From the NCBI GenBank assembly GCA_019096065.1, contig JAGUCH010000005.1, positions 1,860,001 to 1,924,000 on the forward strand: a stretch of DNA of 64,000 nt, given 5' to 3'. The notes beneath the pieces were generated by a model. That model did no database searches. It saw only the letters and a list, made by a program, of their open reading frames with translations, and had not been told where the DNA came from. The position numbers and the translations under genes are program-made. Numbering within the stretch: position 1 is the stretch's first letter; every line of letters begins with the position of its first letter. Shown piece by piece: positions 48,009-58,964 of the stretch. The DNA comes from Paracyclopina nana. Taxonomy: Eukaryota; Arthropoda; Copepoda; Cyclopoida; Cyclopettidae.

Positions 48009-49935
48009 TTAGTCGTCTCCCCACGACTGATCTTCAAAGATCTTGGCATGAGGTTCTTCCGAAACGCTTTTTGTTCGTTTGATGGGATCCTCTGTGGTTG
48101 GGGCACTTCTCTTTTTCGACTCTGTCTGCTTGGGAGTATGAAAAATTGAAGCCTTCTCCAGTGTGGGAGTGATGCCAGTATTTTGGAAAGCAGCTCCCGA
48201 TGACGAAAGCAGGACCTGTGCTTCCATTTTCTTGTGAGCAGAGTAGGGCAGAATTTTGTAGACACTTGAAGAGTTCAAAGTTGACATGACCACAACTTTT
48301 GCATTAGCCACGTGCTCTCGGAGGCTGACATAAGCCGTGGTGTCTGACAGCCAGTTCACTTTGATGGGGCCGAAGGCAGCAAAAAGCTGGTACAAGTCTG
48401 ACTGCTTCCACTCCGAAGGGAACGTCAAGTGGAACACGTGGTCTCGGTCAGGTTCGACCTCTGGGCCAGCAAGGTTCATATAAGGCACGTCCATCACCCG
48501 CATCAAGAACAGCTTGTTGAGGAAAGGAGCAATGAGCTTAGATCCTTGGACATTCTTTTCTTCGCTATTGGCAAGAGCCTCCAACCGATTGCGCATGGCC
48601 ATAAAACAGAGGCCGGTGATGAATGCGTCATAGCCAGCATTATGATATTTTTCGAGAGCATCATCGCCTAAAATACATTTTTTTAAAGAATTTTTTCATG
48701 TGCCCAATTAGCCAGAAATTTTAAGTTATTACCTAACTGGTATCCTGAGTGGTCAGATTCTCTCTCCACTTTTGGCATTTTGAAGGGCGAGCTGTTGAGG
48801 CTTTTCAAGAGCTCTTCAAGAGACGAATTTGGAATGTCTTCTTTCAAGGGTGAGGTGGAGGCCAGTAACTTTGTGTCCACAATCTTGGGGAAAGTCTGCA
48901 CCACGAGCCCCTTAAATTGGTCGTAGTCAGCGGGGAGAGGAGCGATGAACTGTTGCATAATGTGACATAAATCAAGCAGCATGTTGTGGCCGACCACGAT
49001 TTTGCCAGAATTCGATATTTCCTGAATAACTTTGGAAAATCCGAAGGCAGCCTCCAGCTCTTTGAGCTCCGCTTCGTCTCGTTCACTTTCCATCTTCTTC
49101 TGTGCACCCGCATCAGCCTAAAAACATCATAAAGTGCATTTGAGCGGAGGTGTCATTTTCGGTGTAATGTACCTTAAAAATAACTATATTTCTGTCGCGG
49201 TCACTTTTGCCTTTCACCGTTTCCATATGGAAGGAATGGTCCTGGGAAAACCGAGGCTTCACCGAGTTATAGATGAGTCGCCTCTGGAAAGAGTTGTAGC
49301 CTTCAAGGACAAGCTTCTCGTCTGCGTCCGTCTGGAGCAGAAACTTTTCAACCTTGGCGTTAACTTCATCAATGACATCTTTTTGATCTTGGGGCACGAC
49401 AACCATTGGCGAGTTTGCTTGCGTTTCCCTCGCACATTTGCGGTCTGCATGAAATGGAAATTTAGCCATTCTTCACACATTTTAAAATACCAATGATTTC
49501 ACCTTGGAATTTTTCGAGGAGAACGGCCTTGTCACCTGGACGCAAATACGGAATGCCATCCTTGAACAACTTGTTGAAGTCAAAGTCATTGCTGGCGAGA
49601 AAGTCAATGCTGGACGTCTGGCACATGAAGCGCAAATCTGGAGCCAGCCTCGAGTAAGGCCGAGGCCAGACGTAAAAGTTGAACACCTGATTGGTCAACT
49701 TGCCCTTGTCACTGCGATGAAACGTGCAAAGGCCGAATTGAACGAGCAAAAACTTATTAGCGGAATCGCGAGTTTTAGCGTATCGTTCAGCTGGCGTGTC
49801 AAAGGCAGAGTTGCGATTGTCACTGTCGTGCGACAATCCCGTAAATTCGCCATCAATGGCCAAAAAGTCTGCACTTGCTATGGCTTCTTGGATGCAAGGC
49901 CATTTCTCGTCGAAATTGTTGCGTGTGATTTCCAT
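48009..49935 (-). CDS. PARN: poly(A)-specific ribonuclease PARN (582 aa)
   Basis: DEDDh-family 3' exonuclease that removes poly(A) tails and trims small non-coding RNAs. Exons: 49935-49503, 49444-49173, 49117-48733 and 48667-48009; introns are 58, 55 and 65 bp. The catalytic set is complete: Asp28 and Glu30 (AIDGEF), Asp284 (HNMLLD), and His372 with Asp377 (HNAGYD). An R3H-like domain interrupts the nuclease fold at about 165-235. The RRM, with its cap-binding aromatic region, is at about 425-500 (HVFHLTFPSEW, SDLYQLFAAFG). The C-terminal tail is Lys/Ser/Glu-rich and shorter than in vertebrate PARN (639 aa in human). The start was set at the Met-Glu-Ile that aligns with the family start; an upstream in-frame Met would add about 18 basic residues. 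The first intron's acceptor is TTTCATGCAG at 49445; a nearer AG would leave the wrong frame. Confidence 0.93.
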
Positions 49936-50426
49936 CTTGCGCTTGCTCGTTTTTCTGCTAAAAATCCGGAGAATCCTTGAGAAAATCATGAAGTGGCGCA
50001 AAAATGACGAAACTCCGGCATTTTCTACACCTTTACACTGATGCAATCGTCGTGCGCTTCGCGAAGCTTTTTATTTGTTTACGTTTTGCGCTTTGTTTTG
50101 AATTTCAAAAAGAGCGCGAAATTCAAACGCGCCAATTTTGCCATGGCCTTGGCCATGGCTATTAGCAATTTTTTTCGAGAATTTAAGTGGTTTTTGTAAA
50201 AGTTTGCTAATGAGCAAAAATATAGCAGAGTTGAAGCTAAATCTCTCTGCTTTGCAAATACCAAGTTTTTTTCTGCAGGCAAATCTGCTTTAAAAACAAC
50301 CTTTGAAAAGGTCTCTTTTGAGAGGCTGCTGTCATGCTCCGCGTCATTCCGAAGCAATTAAAAAAAGAAATTATTGCTGAAAGCATCATCACGTTCCGTA
50401 AGGAAAACATACCAAATTAAACCATA
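49936..50426. other. PARN upstream / DNAAF3 downstream region
   Basis: Gap between two genes on the minus strand. It holds an AATAAA on the minus strand at 50075-50070, about 350 bases past the DNAAF3 stop. It also holds a symmetric GCCATGGCCTTGGCCATGGC word at 50140-50159, of unknown meaning. The PARN promoter should lie here; no core element is clear. Confidence 0.4.
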
Positions 50427-53400
50427 TTAGTTGTGTATTTTCACGCAGCTTTGCTGCATTGGATCATAATCCTCCAAATTGAGATCATACTTAGCAGTGA
50501 ATTGCAGTAAATATTCCTTGAATTTGAGGATCACTTCGTTCGCCATGTGCAGCAAATAGAGCGGTGTTTCGATGAAAACGAGGCCTTTCTGTGGCCTCAA
50601 GCATTTCACCAAAGCCGCAGATAACAAATGAGAAACGCTACAACTGATGAAGACTCGATCAAAGCTGGCTCGATGCCTCGAGACAAAAACCGACTCTTCC
50701 AGTTCATCCTCCATAGCGTCATACTTTTCATTCAAATCATGATCCGTTTTGGTGGGCAGAAACAAAATGCTCACTCGATGCAGGGGCTCAACCTCCGGGT
50801 TGAAACCTTTGAAAATCATTTCTGCTCTTTCCACTGACAAAGCTTGGCTTCTTCTGCTTTGCGCATCATCAAGTGAACTCACCTGAAAATACCAATTTCT
50901 GAAGGAGGAGCTCGCAAAAGTTAATTTGAGCAAGATTTCATTAAGCCATAAAGGAAAACATGACGTTGGTGTAAAAAAGAAACTAATCAAAGCTGCTTTT
51001 GCTATTATAGCACCAGTGTCAAAAATACCCAATTTTTTGCCAATCAAGACCATCTCAAAGAAGAGCTTGCGTAATAGTAATTAATTAGTAACTTCGTCCC
51101 TTTCAAAAGCGTCAAGCGTTGCTTACTTATCAAAGGTTAATTAGCGTGCTTTCTTTTTTGATTAATTGGAATCAGATTAGCTAACCTCAGCCTGGTACTT
51201 GTGGCCAAAGGAAATAAATGGGCCAGTGACAATGTCACCCCAGTAGCCTCTTCTTGACAAGCGATTGCCGCATTTGTGAGTTACGAGGCTCGAGATGAGG
51301 CTGTTGTTGGGCTCGTAATTGGCCTTGTCCTCAGTAGCATCCTCCAAGAAATCATAGGCGTTTCCAGTGAATCGCCAATGCTTGTATTCCAGCCTGGAAA
51401 TGTAAGCGCCTCCTCGGTCGACGAGCCGCATCTGATAATCCATATCAAACACGCCTTCCTTATAAAATGAGAAAGAAAGGAAATAATTGACTGCGTTATG
51501 AAAAAAAGATGCTCTTTTACGCTTGGGAAACTACCCATGACTTCCTGCCGAACAAAGCAAAGTTTTCCTGCTTCTCTCATATGATTTTTTTGTAAGCCTA
51601 CATATTCAATATTCTTTGTAAAATGAGCAGATATTGCTCAGAATTTATGCATAAAATAACCTTTCGATTGGTTAGGGCTGGATATTAAGGAGAGGAAATG
51701 CTAGGACATGTCAGGGTCAGATTATTGGGCTTTTATCATGGATGCGCGCGCGCGCCTTTTATTTACGGTTGATTTGATTCTCAAGGAAGCTATGAACGCG
51801 CTTTCTTTGTGAAGAGATATGATGCAGAGCAATCTAATTTGCTGACAGATGTATGCAATAAGCACAAGGCCGCAGACATAAATTAACATTGCAACAAAGG
51901 AAAACTATTTATGCTTATGCCACATTGGTTTCCTCATCCTTATCTAAAATGCTAATCTCCTTGATTTTAATTGAACATCACAATGTCTGGGTCAAAGTAG
52001 GAATTGTGTTCCATAAAAAAGCTTCTTCAAAGTTGATTTTTACCTTGCTCAGAGTAAATTGCCCAAACAAATCTGGCAAAAATAAATTATAGGCAAAAGA
52101 ATGAAACTGGTTTCAAAGTTGCTTTGAATGAAGTTAGATGGCAAAAGTATATGGATATATGATCGAGTATGGTCAGACCCCATGCAAGTTTTTTCATCAA
52201 AGCTCATTTTTGTTGGCTCTGACATCAGATGTCTGGAGGGAGTTTCCAAGTTGGCCTCAACTTGTGAAAAATAGTTTGCCACTACTCACTTTTTGTTCCA
52301 GGCGGTTTTGCATGATTTGCCTGATTCTGACGTCAAAAGCAGTCTTCACATCCATGGCCTCTCTTCCTTTGGCGGTCCATAGTTTGAAAATTCCCTCCAA
52401 ATTATCCAAGTCCTTATACCTGAGGTTGGACATGTCCACTCGGATCCACTTTGATGATAACTTGTTCTCCTCGCCCTCCTCTTTGTTTGCTTCATCCACT
52501 ATAACTTGGCAAAGTTCTTCAGACTTTTCAGTAAAATACTGAGAAAAGAAAGATTGCATCATCAAGTTCCTCTTTGATGTTTTCTTTACTTTTTTTCTTT
52601 TTGTTCCGTCAATGAGTCAGCTGTCGCTTGGGGTGCTTGGGTGAGAGCGCGAGCCGTGCCGTACCGAGACTAACGCGGCTCATGGCTCGAGCATCATTTT
52701 TTCGGGCACTCAAAATACCAACAAATAAGTGCTTTACCTTGAATGTAGATGGTCTGAGCTGGGTGTTGCCAAAAATCTCGAGAAATATCTTGGCCTTTTC
52801 TGATGAACTGACAGCCTCATCATAAAAGAGGGAAATGAAAAACATTTGCCTTGCATATGTCATCAAATTCTGCTCCAGGATCCTTTTAGAAGAAGAAAAT
52901 TTTTAGAGTTTTCCCAAGAAACTTTCTGGAGCCATGCATAACTTTTTGAGCTGAATGAAGGCTGATTATACAGGCTGTCCCCGTGTACTTTGAACGAATC
53001 TGAACAATATTTGCACATCTTGCTGCGATTTCACTGAGACTTCCTTCCAACCAATAAAAATTCAGATTTGCCAACTCTGCCCATGAATAATAATATTGAA
53101 CACCATGCATTGCAGTGAAATAGAGGCTAAAGTTTGGCCATTGCAATACATTCACAAAAGGAAGCAGTAATGTACTATGAATACGATGGGTAAGAAGTAA
53201 TCGGGTTTTTTCTCACGTACGATTAACATTGAAAACTGATATTCCAATAAACATTGGTCTGTCTGTCTGCTCGATGTTGAGTGCACGGGGCAGAAAATTG
53301 TACTAAGCTGATTGTTCTTGTAAGTTGATTGCTCAATGCAAAAGCAATTAAAGTGCAACATGATTACCAAAAGTTGAGGCTGTCAAAGGAATGAGGACTG

Positions 53401-54196
53401 GGATCGTTACTCGCCAAGGCCTCAAGTAAGTGGCGGCCATCTGAGGCTCCCAGAAGCAGGATATTGACCTCATCTGGAGAAAAAACGACATCATTCATCT
53501 TCACGTTGAACTTTTTTCACAAAAAAGCTCCTTTGTCTCCTTAAAAATAACATGTTTGGGTTGGCCACAAAATGGGGTACTAAAGAATTTGCTTCACTGC
53601 AGCAACAAGTTTGGCTAAGGAGAAAAAATTCTTCTTTTTTTGCACAGTGGAAATACGGTTTTTATGAGGGGAAATCGATTAATCTTACATTGGTGGTTGT
53701 GTGTGTGTGGCTGCTCAAGGAACTTGGACAGCTAATTGATTATCTGTCCCTCTAGACTTTCAAACCGTGTGAGCACCTACAATGTAGACTACTAGCATGA
53801 TATAATAAAGAAAGCCTCACATGAAGAATTTTCCAAGGCTAAAATTAAGAGCACTTTTAAGCAAAATTAGTTTGCCTCTAAATTATTCACGGTTATCAAG
53901 CCTAATTAGATTACTAAAATGTGCAAGCAATTTATTAGGGCCAAACTTTAAAATTGATTGCAGAATTCAAACTTTGGCAGTAAACTTTAGTTATATCAGC
54001 AACTTTGGTGGAGCATTCTCCTCATTATTTTGCGAACCTGGCCCAATTTCGGCAGTGCAAAAAGCCATCTTCCCACAATAAATGACTTACTTGGTGAGGC
54101 CTCAATATCTTGGATAATGCTGAATGATGGACTATATCCCCACCAGGTGACATTTCCTAATCCAGCTTCCAAAAGCTGAATATCCTTGTTTTCCAT
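50427..54196 (-). CDS. DNAAF3: dynein axonemal assembly factor 3 (444 aa)
   Basis: Cytoplasmic factor needed to pre-assemble axonemal dynein arms. Six exons: 54196-54091, 53473-53368, 52882-52738, 52538-52290, 51458-51186 and 50882-50427; all are GT-AG and the total is 445 codons. Family landmarks in order: GNVTWWGYSPS near residue 14, LLLGASDGRHLL at about 42-53, the LNFWILEQNL block at about 67-76, a FLEIFGN segment near 105, LEGIFKLW near 165, a DRGGAYI region near 215, RRGYWGDIVTGPF near 275, and a C-terminal half with ILFLP and SCSVSHLL. The protein is somewhat shorter than the vertebrate one because the C-terminal linker is reduced. Its presence implies that this animal builds motile cilia or flagellated sperm. 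It lies head-to-tail with PARN, 490 bases apart. An AATAAA at 50075-50070 may end the transcript. Confidence 0.9.
51459..54090 (-). other. larger DNAAF3 introns
   Basis: Introns 51459-52289, 52883-53367 and 53474-54090. They hold no further gene. A (CG)n-like run GCGCGCGCGC lies at about 51744-51755. In the intron 52883-53367, an open stretch near 53018-53081 would read similarly to the start of the next exon, but its flanks do not give a compatible splice phase. Confidence 0.4.
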
Positions 54197-55068
54197 ATTG
54201 AAGAAGACTTGCTTTTGATTGGTCGATGTATCGATTTCATAGCATACAGGAAGCTAGAAAAAGTCCAGCTTTCCTCGGTCTCTTCACAAAGTTCGCCATC
54301 TACTGGTAATTGTATCATGATCCAACGCACCGGATTTGGTCCTCGTGAGGAGCAAAAAAGGCCAAAAAGAAGGCCCCCGAAAAATAGTCTAGCTGCCAAA
54401 GCTCCTAACACAAGGTCAAAAGTTGATGTAAGATGTATTTGAGGTGTACTCAATTTCGAGGACTGTAATGCAGCATTGCATGGCAACTACTATTAAAGTT
54501 ATCCAATAGACGTGATTTATTTTTGCAGAGGTTGCTTTTATGGGCTTTTCTTTACCATTAACATAATAAGTCTTAGAAATTGACTCAATTGAGTGTTGAG
54601 CAATGCTTATATGCACAGTAATGTATTCTCGATGGCGCCTTAGCCTTTAGCATTGAGAAATAGATTGGCTTCACCCAACGAACGACGAGGAAAATGCCCA
54701 AATAAGAGAGTACGCTAGTACGTATGTTGATCCTATGTGCCTTTTTAAAGTACTAACTAGACTAAAATGAGTCCAATTTGCAACCTTGAAAAATGTCTAG
54801 AGCTTTGCTGTTAAAAGGCAATACATCTTAATAATAGGCCTCATTACGTAGTAAATAGCCTCGTTGAGTAAAAATTCGAGTTAGTTAAGGCTGTACTACA
54901 ATTTCACTGGGCCAACTTGTACATCAAAAACAAGAGAGCTGGCTTTTTCAAGGGTGCATGTGCACCTACAACATTTGCAACTTTGTGCTTTATCGGGATT
55001 ACTTCTTCCATGTGTAGTATGTATTTAACAATAATGCCTGGCTCGCTGTGGTACAAATTTTGCGTTAA
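54197..55068. other. intergenic, DNAAF3 promoter side
   Basis: About 870 bases between the DNAAF3 start and the end of the apple-domain gene, both on the minus strand. No gene or repeat is recognised. GATGGCGCC at about 54630-54638 is a single copy of the GGCGCC word. Confidence 0.4.
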
Positions 55069-57508
55069 TTAAGTTAAGCCAAACTTGACAATGGATGATG
55101 AGGAAGTAGATGAAGAAGTTTGGTTTGTTGCTGCTATCAGTGGAATCACATCTTGAGCATCAAATCTCACCAAATTGATATCCTTTGTTCGGCTGTTGCG
55201 CAAGTCCCTTAAAAACTCGGCGTGTAAAGGATCTGGAGCACGATTTTCCATGACAGGATGAAGCTGCTGCCCTTCTTTATTAATTAACTCACGCCCTTCT
55301 CTCGACTCCATGAAGTCACTATAATAAAAAAAATTGCTTTCTAATTAGATCGATCATTTTTTTGGAAAGGCCTCCTCCACCCAGGAAAACCTGAAGAAGC
55401 TAATTAAGCTTTTCGGCCTCCGCGCAACCAAACAAGATTTTCATTAATGGCAGCATACAGAGTGATTACGTAATCAATTACCTGATCGAGGCTTCATTAC
55501 TGTAGCGAGACATGACCTCGCACGGCCTCCACTGGTCAAATCCAGTTTCTCCCACGAAGCACCTGCACATGTTGTAATTTTTGTGTATCCTGATAAATTG
55601 AGCAGCATAATGTAGAAATACCAGGCAAAGTCGTATCCTTGGCTGTATCCACAAGTGGATCCTGGCCGACAGCAGTAATCCCAGTCGTGAGTATCAGTTT
55701 GGCAGTACCAATACCTGGCTTTGGTATCCATCACTCTTCCAGAAAAGCAGGGTCGGCCACTAACAGAATAAATCCCTGAAACGGCCATAATACATTCATA
55801 AATATACAACTTTGGATCACATAGTACACAACAATAATAGATACAGTGAAAATACGGCTAAACTCACTTTTTTCTAATGTTGGCTTTGCCATGGAGAGCC
55901 CAGAGAGCAAATAAGTGTTGAAATCCACATTGGTTTGCAGGTAGAACACGAGATTCCTGCCGGATATGTCAGTCATCTGGCAATTGTCAAACTGAGCTGT
56001 TGAGCTGAAACGAAAAGCAAAATTTGAAGAAAACCTCATTTTTTTGGAAAAAGCACTCACGAGTAGCTGAAAGCTTGGCATCCTCGAGTGGAGGTTGATC
56101 TGTGAAAGTCGCATTCTTTTGCACAGTGGGTGGCATCCAAGACTGACTTTCGTACGACGACAGCCCTGGGGACGATTTTGTAATCGAACTTGTATCGGTC
56201 ATATCTGGCCAGGCCGACATCATCATTATCCTCTTCACTTCTGTAGCCATTTGAGCTGGCAATGCAAGAGCCAGCTGTTTTCTGGTACAAAGTCCACCCC
56301 AGAGCATGATCCAGCTCGTATTGGCCAATCGTTCTTACGTCCTTACGAGTAAGCTCACAATTATGAAAAGGATTGCTCATGAACCTTGGGAGAAAATAAA
56401 CTGTATTCTGTGTCGTTGGATTTGTACTGGATAAAGTACCTGTAAGCAAATCCTTTGCAGTCGAAACTGTAAGAGGCCACACATTGCCTCTCACAATCTT
56501 CCTTGGACGTAGCATCTGTGACTTCATCAGCTGTGGAATAATCAAGTCTGTAATCCACCCGATGCTTCACGAAGCAACCGCTGGCACCTGCAACAAAAGG
56601 GGAAAAATCATAAATGGTATTGCTCATATTCAAAAATAACTCGTTACGATTTTTAGTAGTATCTAAAATTGTTATTAGAGGTTGCGTGAGTTCCTATGTT
56701 ATGTTCCGCCACCTATACTACAACAGCTGACGTTCAAATTTGTTTTGATTACCAATAAACTCAGCTCTGCCAATGTTTCTGTTGCAATTAGGAGTAAGCT
56801 CGTAAATGATCGAGTCAAAGTCTCTGACCATGTCCAGAGACAGCTGGAGATTAGCATAGGCCCTGTCACTCAAGTAGCAATTGTATCTTGAGTTGAGGCT
56901 CGAGCTGAATGCAAAAGTGAGGCATTTAAAGAGCCTGGTGTCAGTGCACGCTTCTTCACATTTGACTAAACCAGTCACACGAATTGTGTCACGCACCACG
57001 CGTTGATCCAGGTTGTAATCACGTTCCACTGCTCGATAACAATCTAAAAATGCATCATCCGTACCATTATACAACCATATACCCATTTATTGGCCTAAAG
57101 CTGAGTTAGATGGGTATAACCTCCCCAGTTCAGATTGAGGTTTTAGGGTGCATTTTCCCTATAAATCTTGAGGAGGAGAGATGCAGCAGGAAAGTTATGG
57201 CCTAACTTTTGCTAATCAATGGCTATTTGCATGAGGCTCAAGCAAGAAAGTTTGCGCATGTTTTAGTGAATATTGTGGCATGTATACCATGGTACACTAC
57301 CAAATTGCTTCAAAATTGACACATGATGTATTGAGGTGATATGCACTAAAATAACTTACCATCAGAGTAGTTGTCAGCAGGGCAATTTCCACTATTAATT
57401 GACAGTCGATAGACATTCCACGAAAGATCATAATCAAGGTCATTTATGGTATCGATGCTCGTAAATTGCTCGTCAGACAATAGGCAATTGTCGTAGTCAT
57501 CTCCAGAT
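55069..57508 (-). CDS. apple/PAN-domain secreted protein, 3' part (510 aa visible)
   Basis: Eight exons: 57508-57360, 57043-56753, 56587-56440, 56384-56061, 56004-55868, 55775-55622, 55562-55482 and 55318-55069; frames join through to a stop. The visible chain starts with the tail of one apple-like repeat, followed by three more (about residues 50-145, 148-255 and 255-345), each with the Cys spacing of PAN/apple folds. A cysteine-dense module then spans exons 6-7 (WYCQT, DYCCRP, CGYSQGY, WCFVG and QWRPC). A Ser/Thr-rich, cysteine-free C-terminus follows. PAN domains bind proteins or carbohydrates, so an extracellular or cuticular matrix role is likely. The first exon seen begins in mid-codon after a CCGCAG acceptor, so the signal peptide and earlier exons lie upstream. 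They were not found before the retroelement at 58515 and may be beyond it. I do not recognise a named orthologue. Confidence 0.75.
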
Positions 57509-58429
57509 CTGCGGGGAGAGGAGAAATGAATGGAATATGCATATATTGCAAGCTCTTATCAAATATCCATTCTTCATTCTGGCAATTACTGCATAGTTTC
57601 ACTATTTGCTGCAGCAATTGTTTATGGTGTATTCCCAATGGCCTCGTATGTCCGTCAGTATGAAATTGCAATTTTTTTAGCTTCAATTGCCACAAAGTAC
57701 AAAAAAGCAAATTAGAGCTCAGTGCCACTCCATTGTATACAACAAGTAATGAGAGCTTTTCAAGTGATGTTGTATAAGTTTCGTATGCCAAAAAGGCACA
57801 AAAAGTATCCATCAATCTTCGGCAAAAAGACACAATCAAGGCATTGAATAGCAACTCCTACTGATTCATTGGCAGAAGAAAGTAATGGTTTTCCATGGCA
57901 AGAATTTTTGCTTTTGAGATGGATAACCTCTTTTCTTTGATCTTTTTTCCTTGAAAAAGAGGGGCTTGTCAATTTATCGAGTAAATTGAAATAGACCTCT
58001 ATTTGTAAGAGTATATTGTCAGCTTAACTAAATCTATTTTATAGAAGTCAGGTAAATGATTTAAAAAATATATGTATCAAAAACTGATTCATAGTAGAAT
58101 ACTGCATATGTACCATGAATCGACTTTCTGACAAAGTGAGCAGTATTCTACGAATCAGGATGTAATAGATGAATAACCTGGTTAGTAGTGATATATGCAT
58201 CACCATGTTTATCTATAATTATTTTTATATGATGGAAAGTAATTTTCGCATGTATAATTCAGTTTACCAATTCGTCTCAGTTCATATAACTACACATATA
58301 TAAAGGCTCAGACGTTTTACTTTATCAAGTGACACCCATTATAAAGTATTTTATAAGGTGTGTTGCTCCTCTGTTTGACCAGATATTGTCCAAGAAGTAA
58401 ATCCCATTGCAGAAAAAAGGAGAAAAAAT
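57509..58429. other. no gene recognised, probably intron of the apple-domain gene
   Basis: A+T-rich DNA. Two segments near 58075-58160 form a loose inverted repeat (CTGATTCATAGTAGAATACTGC against GCAGTATTCTACGAATCAG), which can form a hairpin of about 19 pairs. No exon supplying the missing 5' part of the apple-domain gene was found. Confidence 0.45.
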
Positions 58430-58502
58430 GCCTTGCATGGGGATCGAACTCTGATCATCTAGATTAGGAGTCCGACGCTCTACTGACTGAGCTACCAACA
58501 CA
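58430..58502 (-). pseudogene. tRNA-like sequence (Lys/Arg type), probably decayed
   Basis: On the minus strand it has a good A box (TAGCTCAGTCAGTAGAGC, 58494-58477) and B box (GAGTTCGATCC, 58451-58441), with a CTCCTAA anticodon loop reading CCT. A T-run terminator follows directly. However, the acceptor ends do not pair, the T stem is broken, and the anticodon stem has a mismatch. It is a tRNA pseudogene or the head of a tRNA-derived SINE, lying 13 bases from the LTR. Confidence 0.55.
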
Positions 58503-58514
58503 GATAGAAATAAA

Positions 58515-58738
58515 TGTTGTTAGAATTTCTTTTTATTCTTCTTTGTAGGAGGTTCGTATAGACCCCCCGAGGATGACACGCGCGCCCGCGGGTAGCGATA
58601 GAAGAACTTGCTACTGAAACTAGTCGAGATGTTTACTCGAGTGCGTCCGTTTATTAACTGCTGTACAATTCGTTTCACCGGGACGGGGCGCTCGCAGGCG
58701 CCCACAGAACACACCCGTATACCCGTGTTCCTGCTACA
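58515..58738 (-). repeat. 3' LTR of the retroelement (about 224 bp)
   Basis: On the minus strand it begins TGTAGCAGGAACACG just after the purine tract and ends in AACAACA, so it has the TG...CA ends of an LTR. It contains AATAAA near its end (about 58535-58530), usable as the element's poly(A) signal. The outer end could instead be 58518. Only this LTR is in the window, so it cannot be aligned to its partner. Confidence 0.65.
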
Positions 58739-58750
58739 ACTTCCCCCTAC
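58739..58750 (-). other. polypurine tract
   Basis: AGTAGGGGGAAG-type purine run on the minus strand directly before the LTR. This is the expected primer site for plus-strand DNA synthesis in an LTR element. Confidence 0.6.
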
Positions 58751-58964
58751 TGAAGGGTTGTCGTGTCCTCACGACGGGGGCCCACGGTCCGTTGTCTGGG
58801 CGTAGCAGGCCGAACCGGGGAGATCGGTGGGGCCGGTGAAACCGCGACTTCCGGGAACGGCTTGAGCGGAGTGGACGTGGCAGAGGGCACCGTAGGCACT
58901 GTAGCTGCCGGTAGCACGGTCATCAGGTAATTATGCATTGACTCGTTTTGCCGGGCCAGCACGT

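Noticed and set aside
49471-49502. A 32-nt intron in PARN ending at the nearest AG
   Set aside because: It leaves the wrong reading frame; the acceptor at 49445 gives a 58-nt intron and continues the family sequence.
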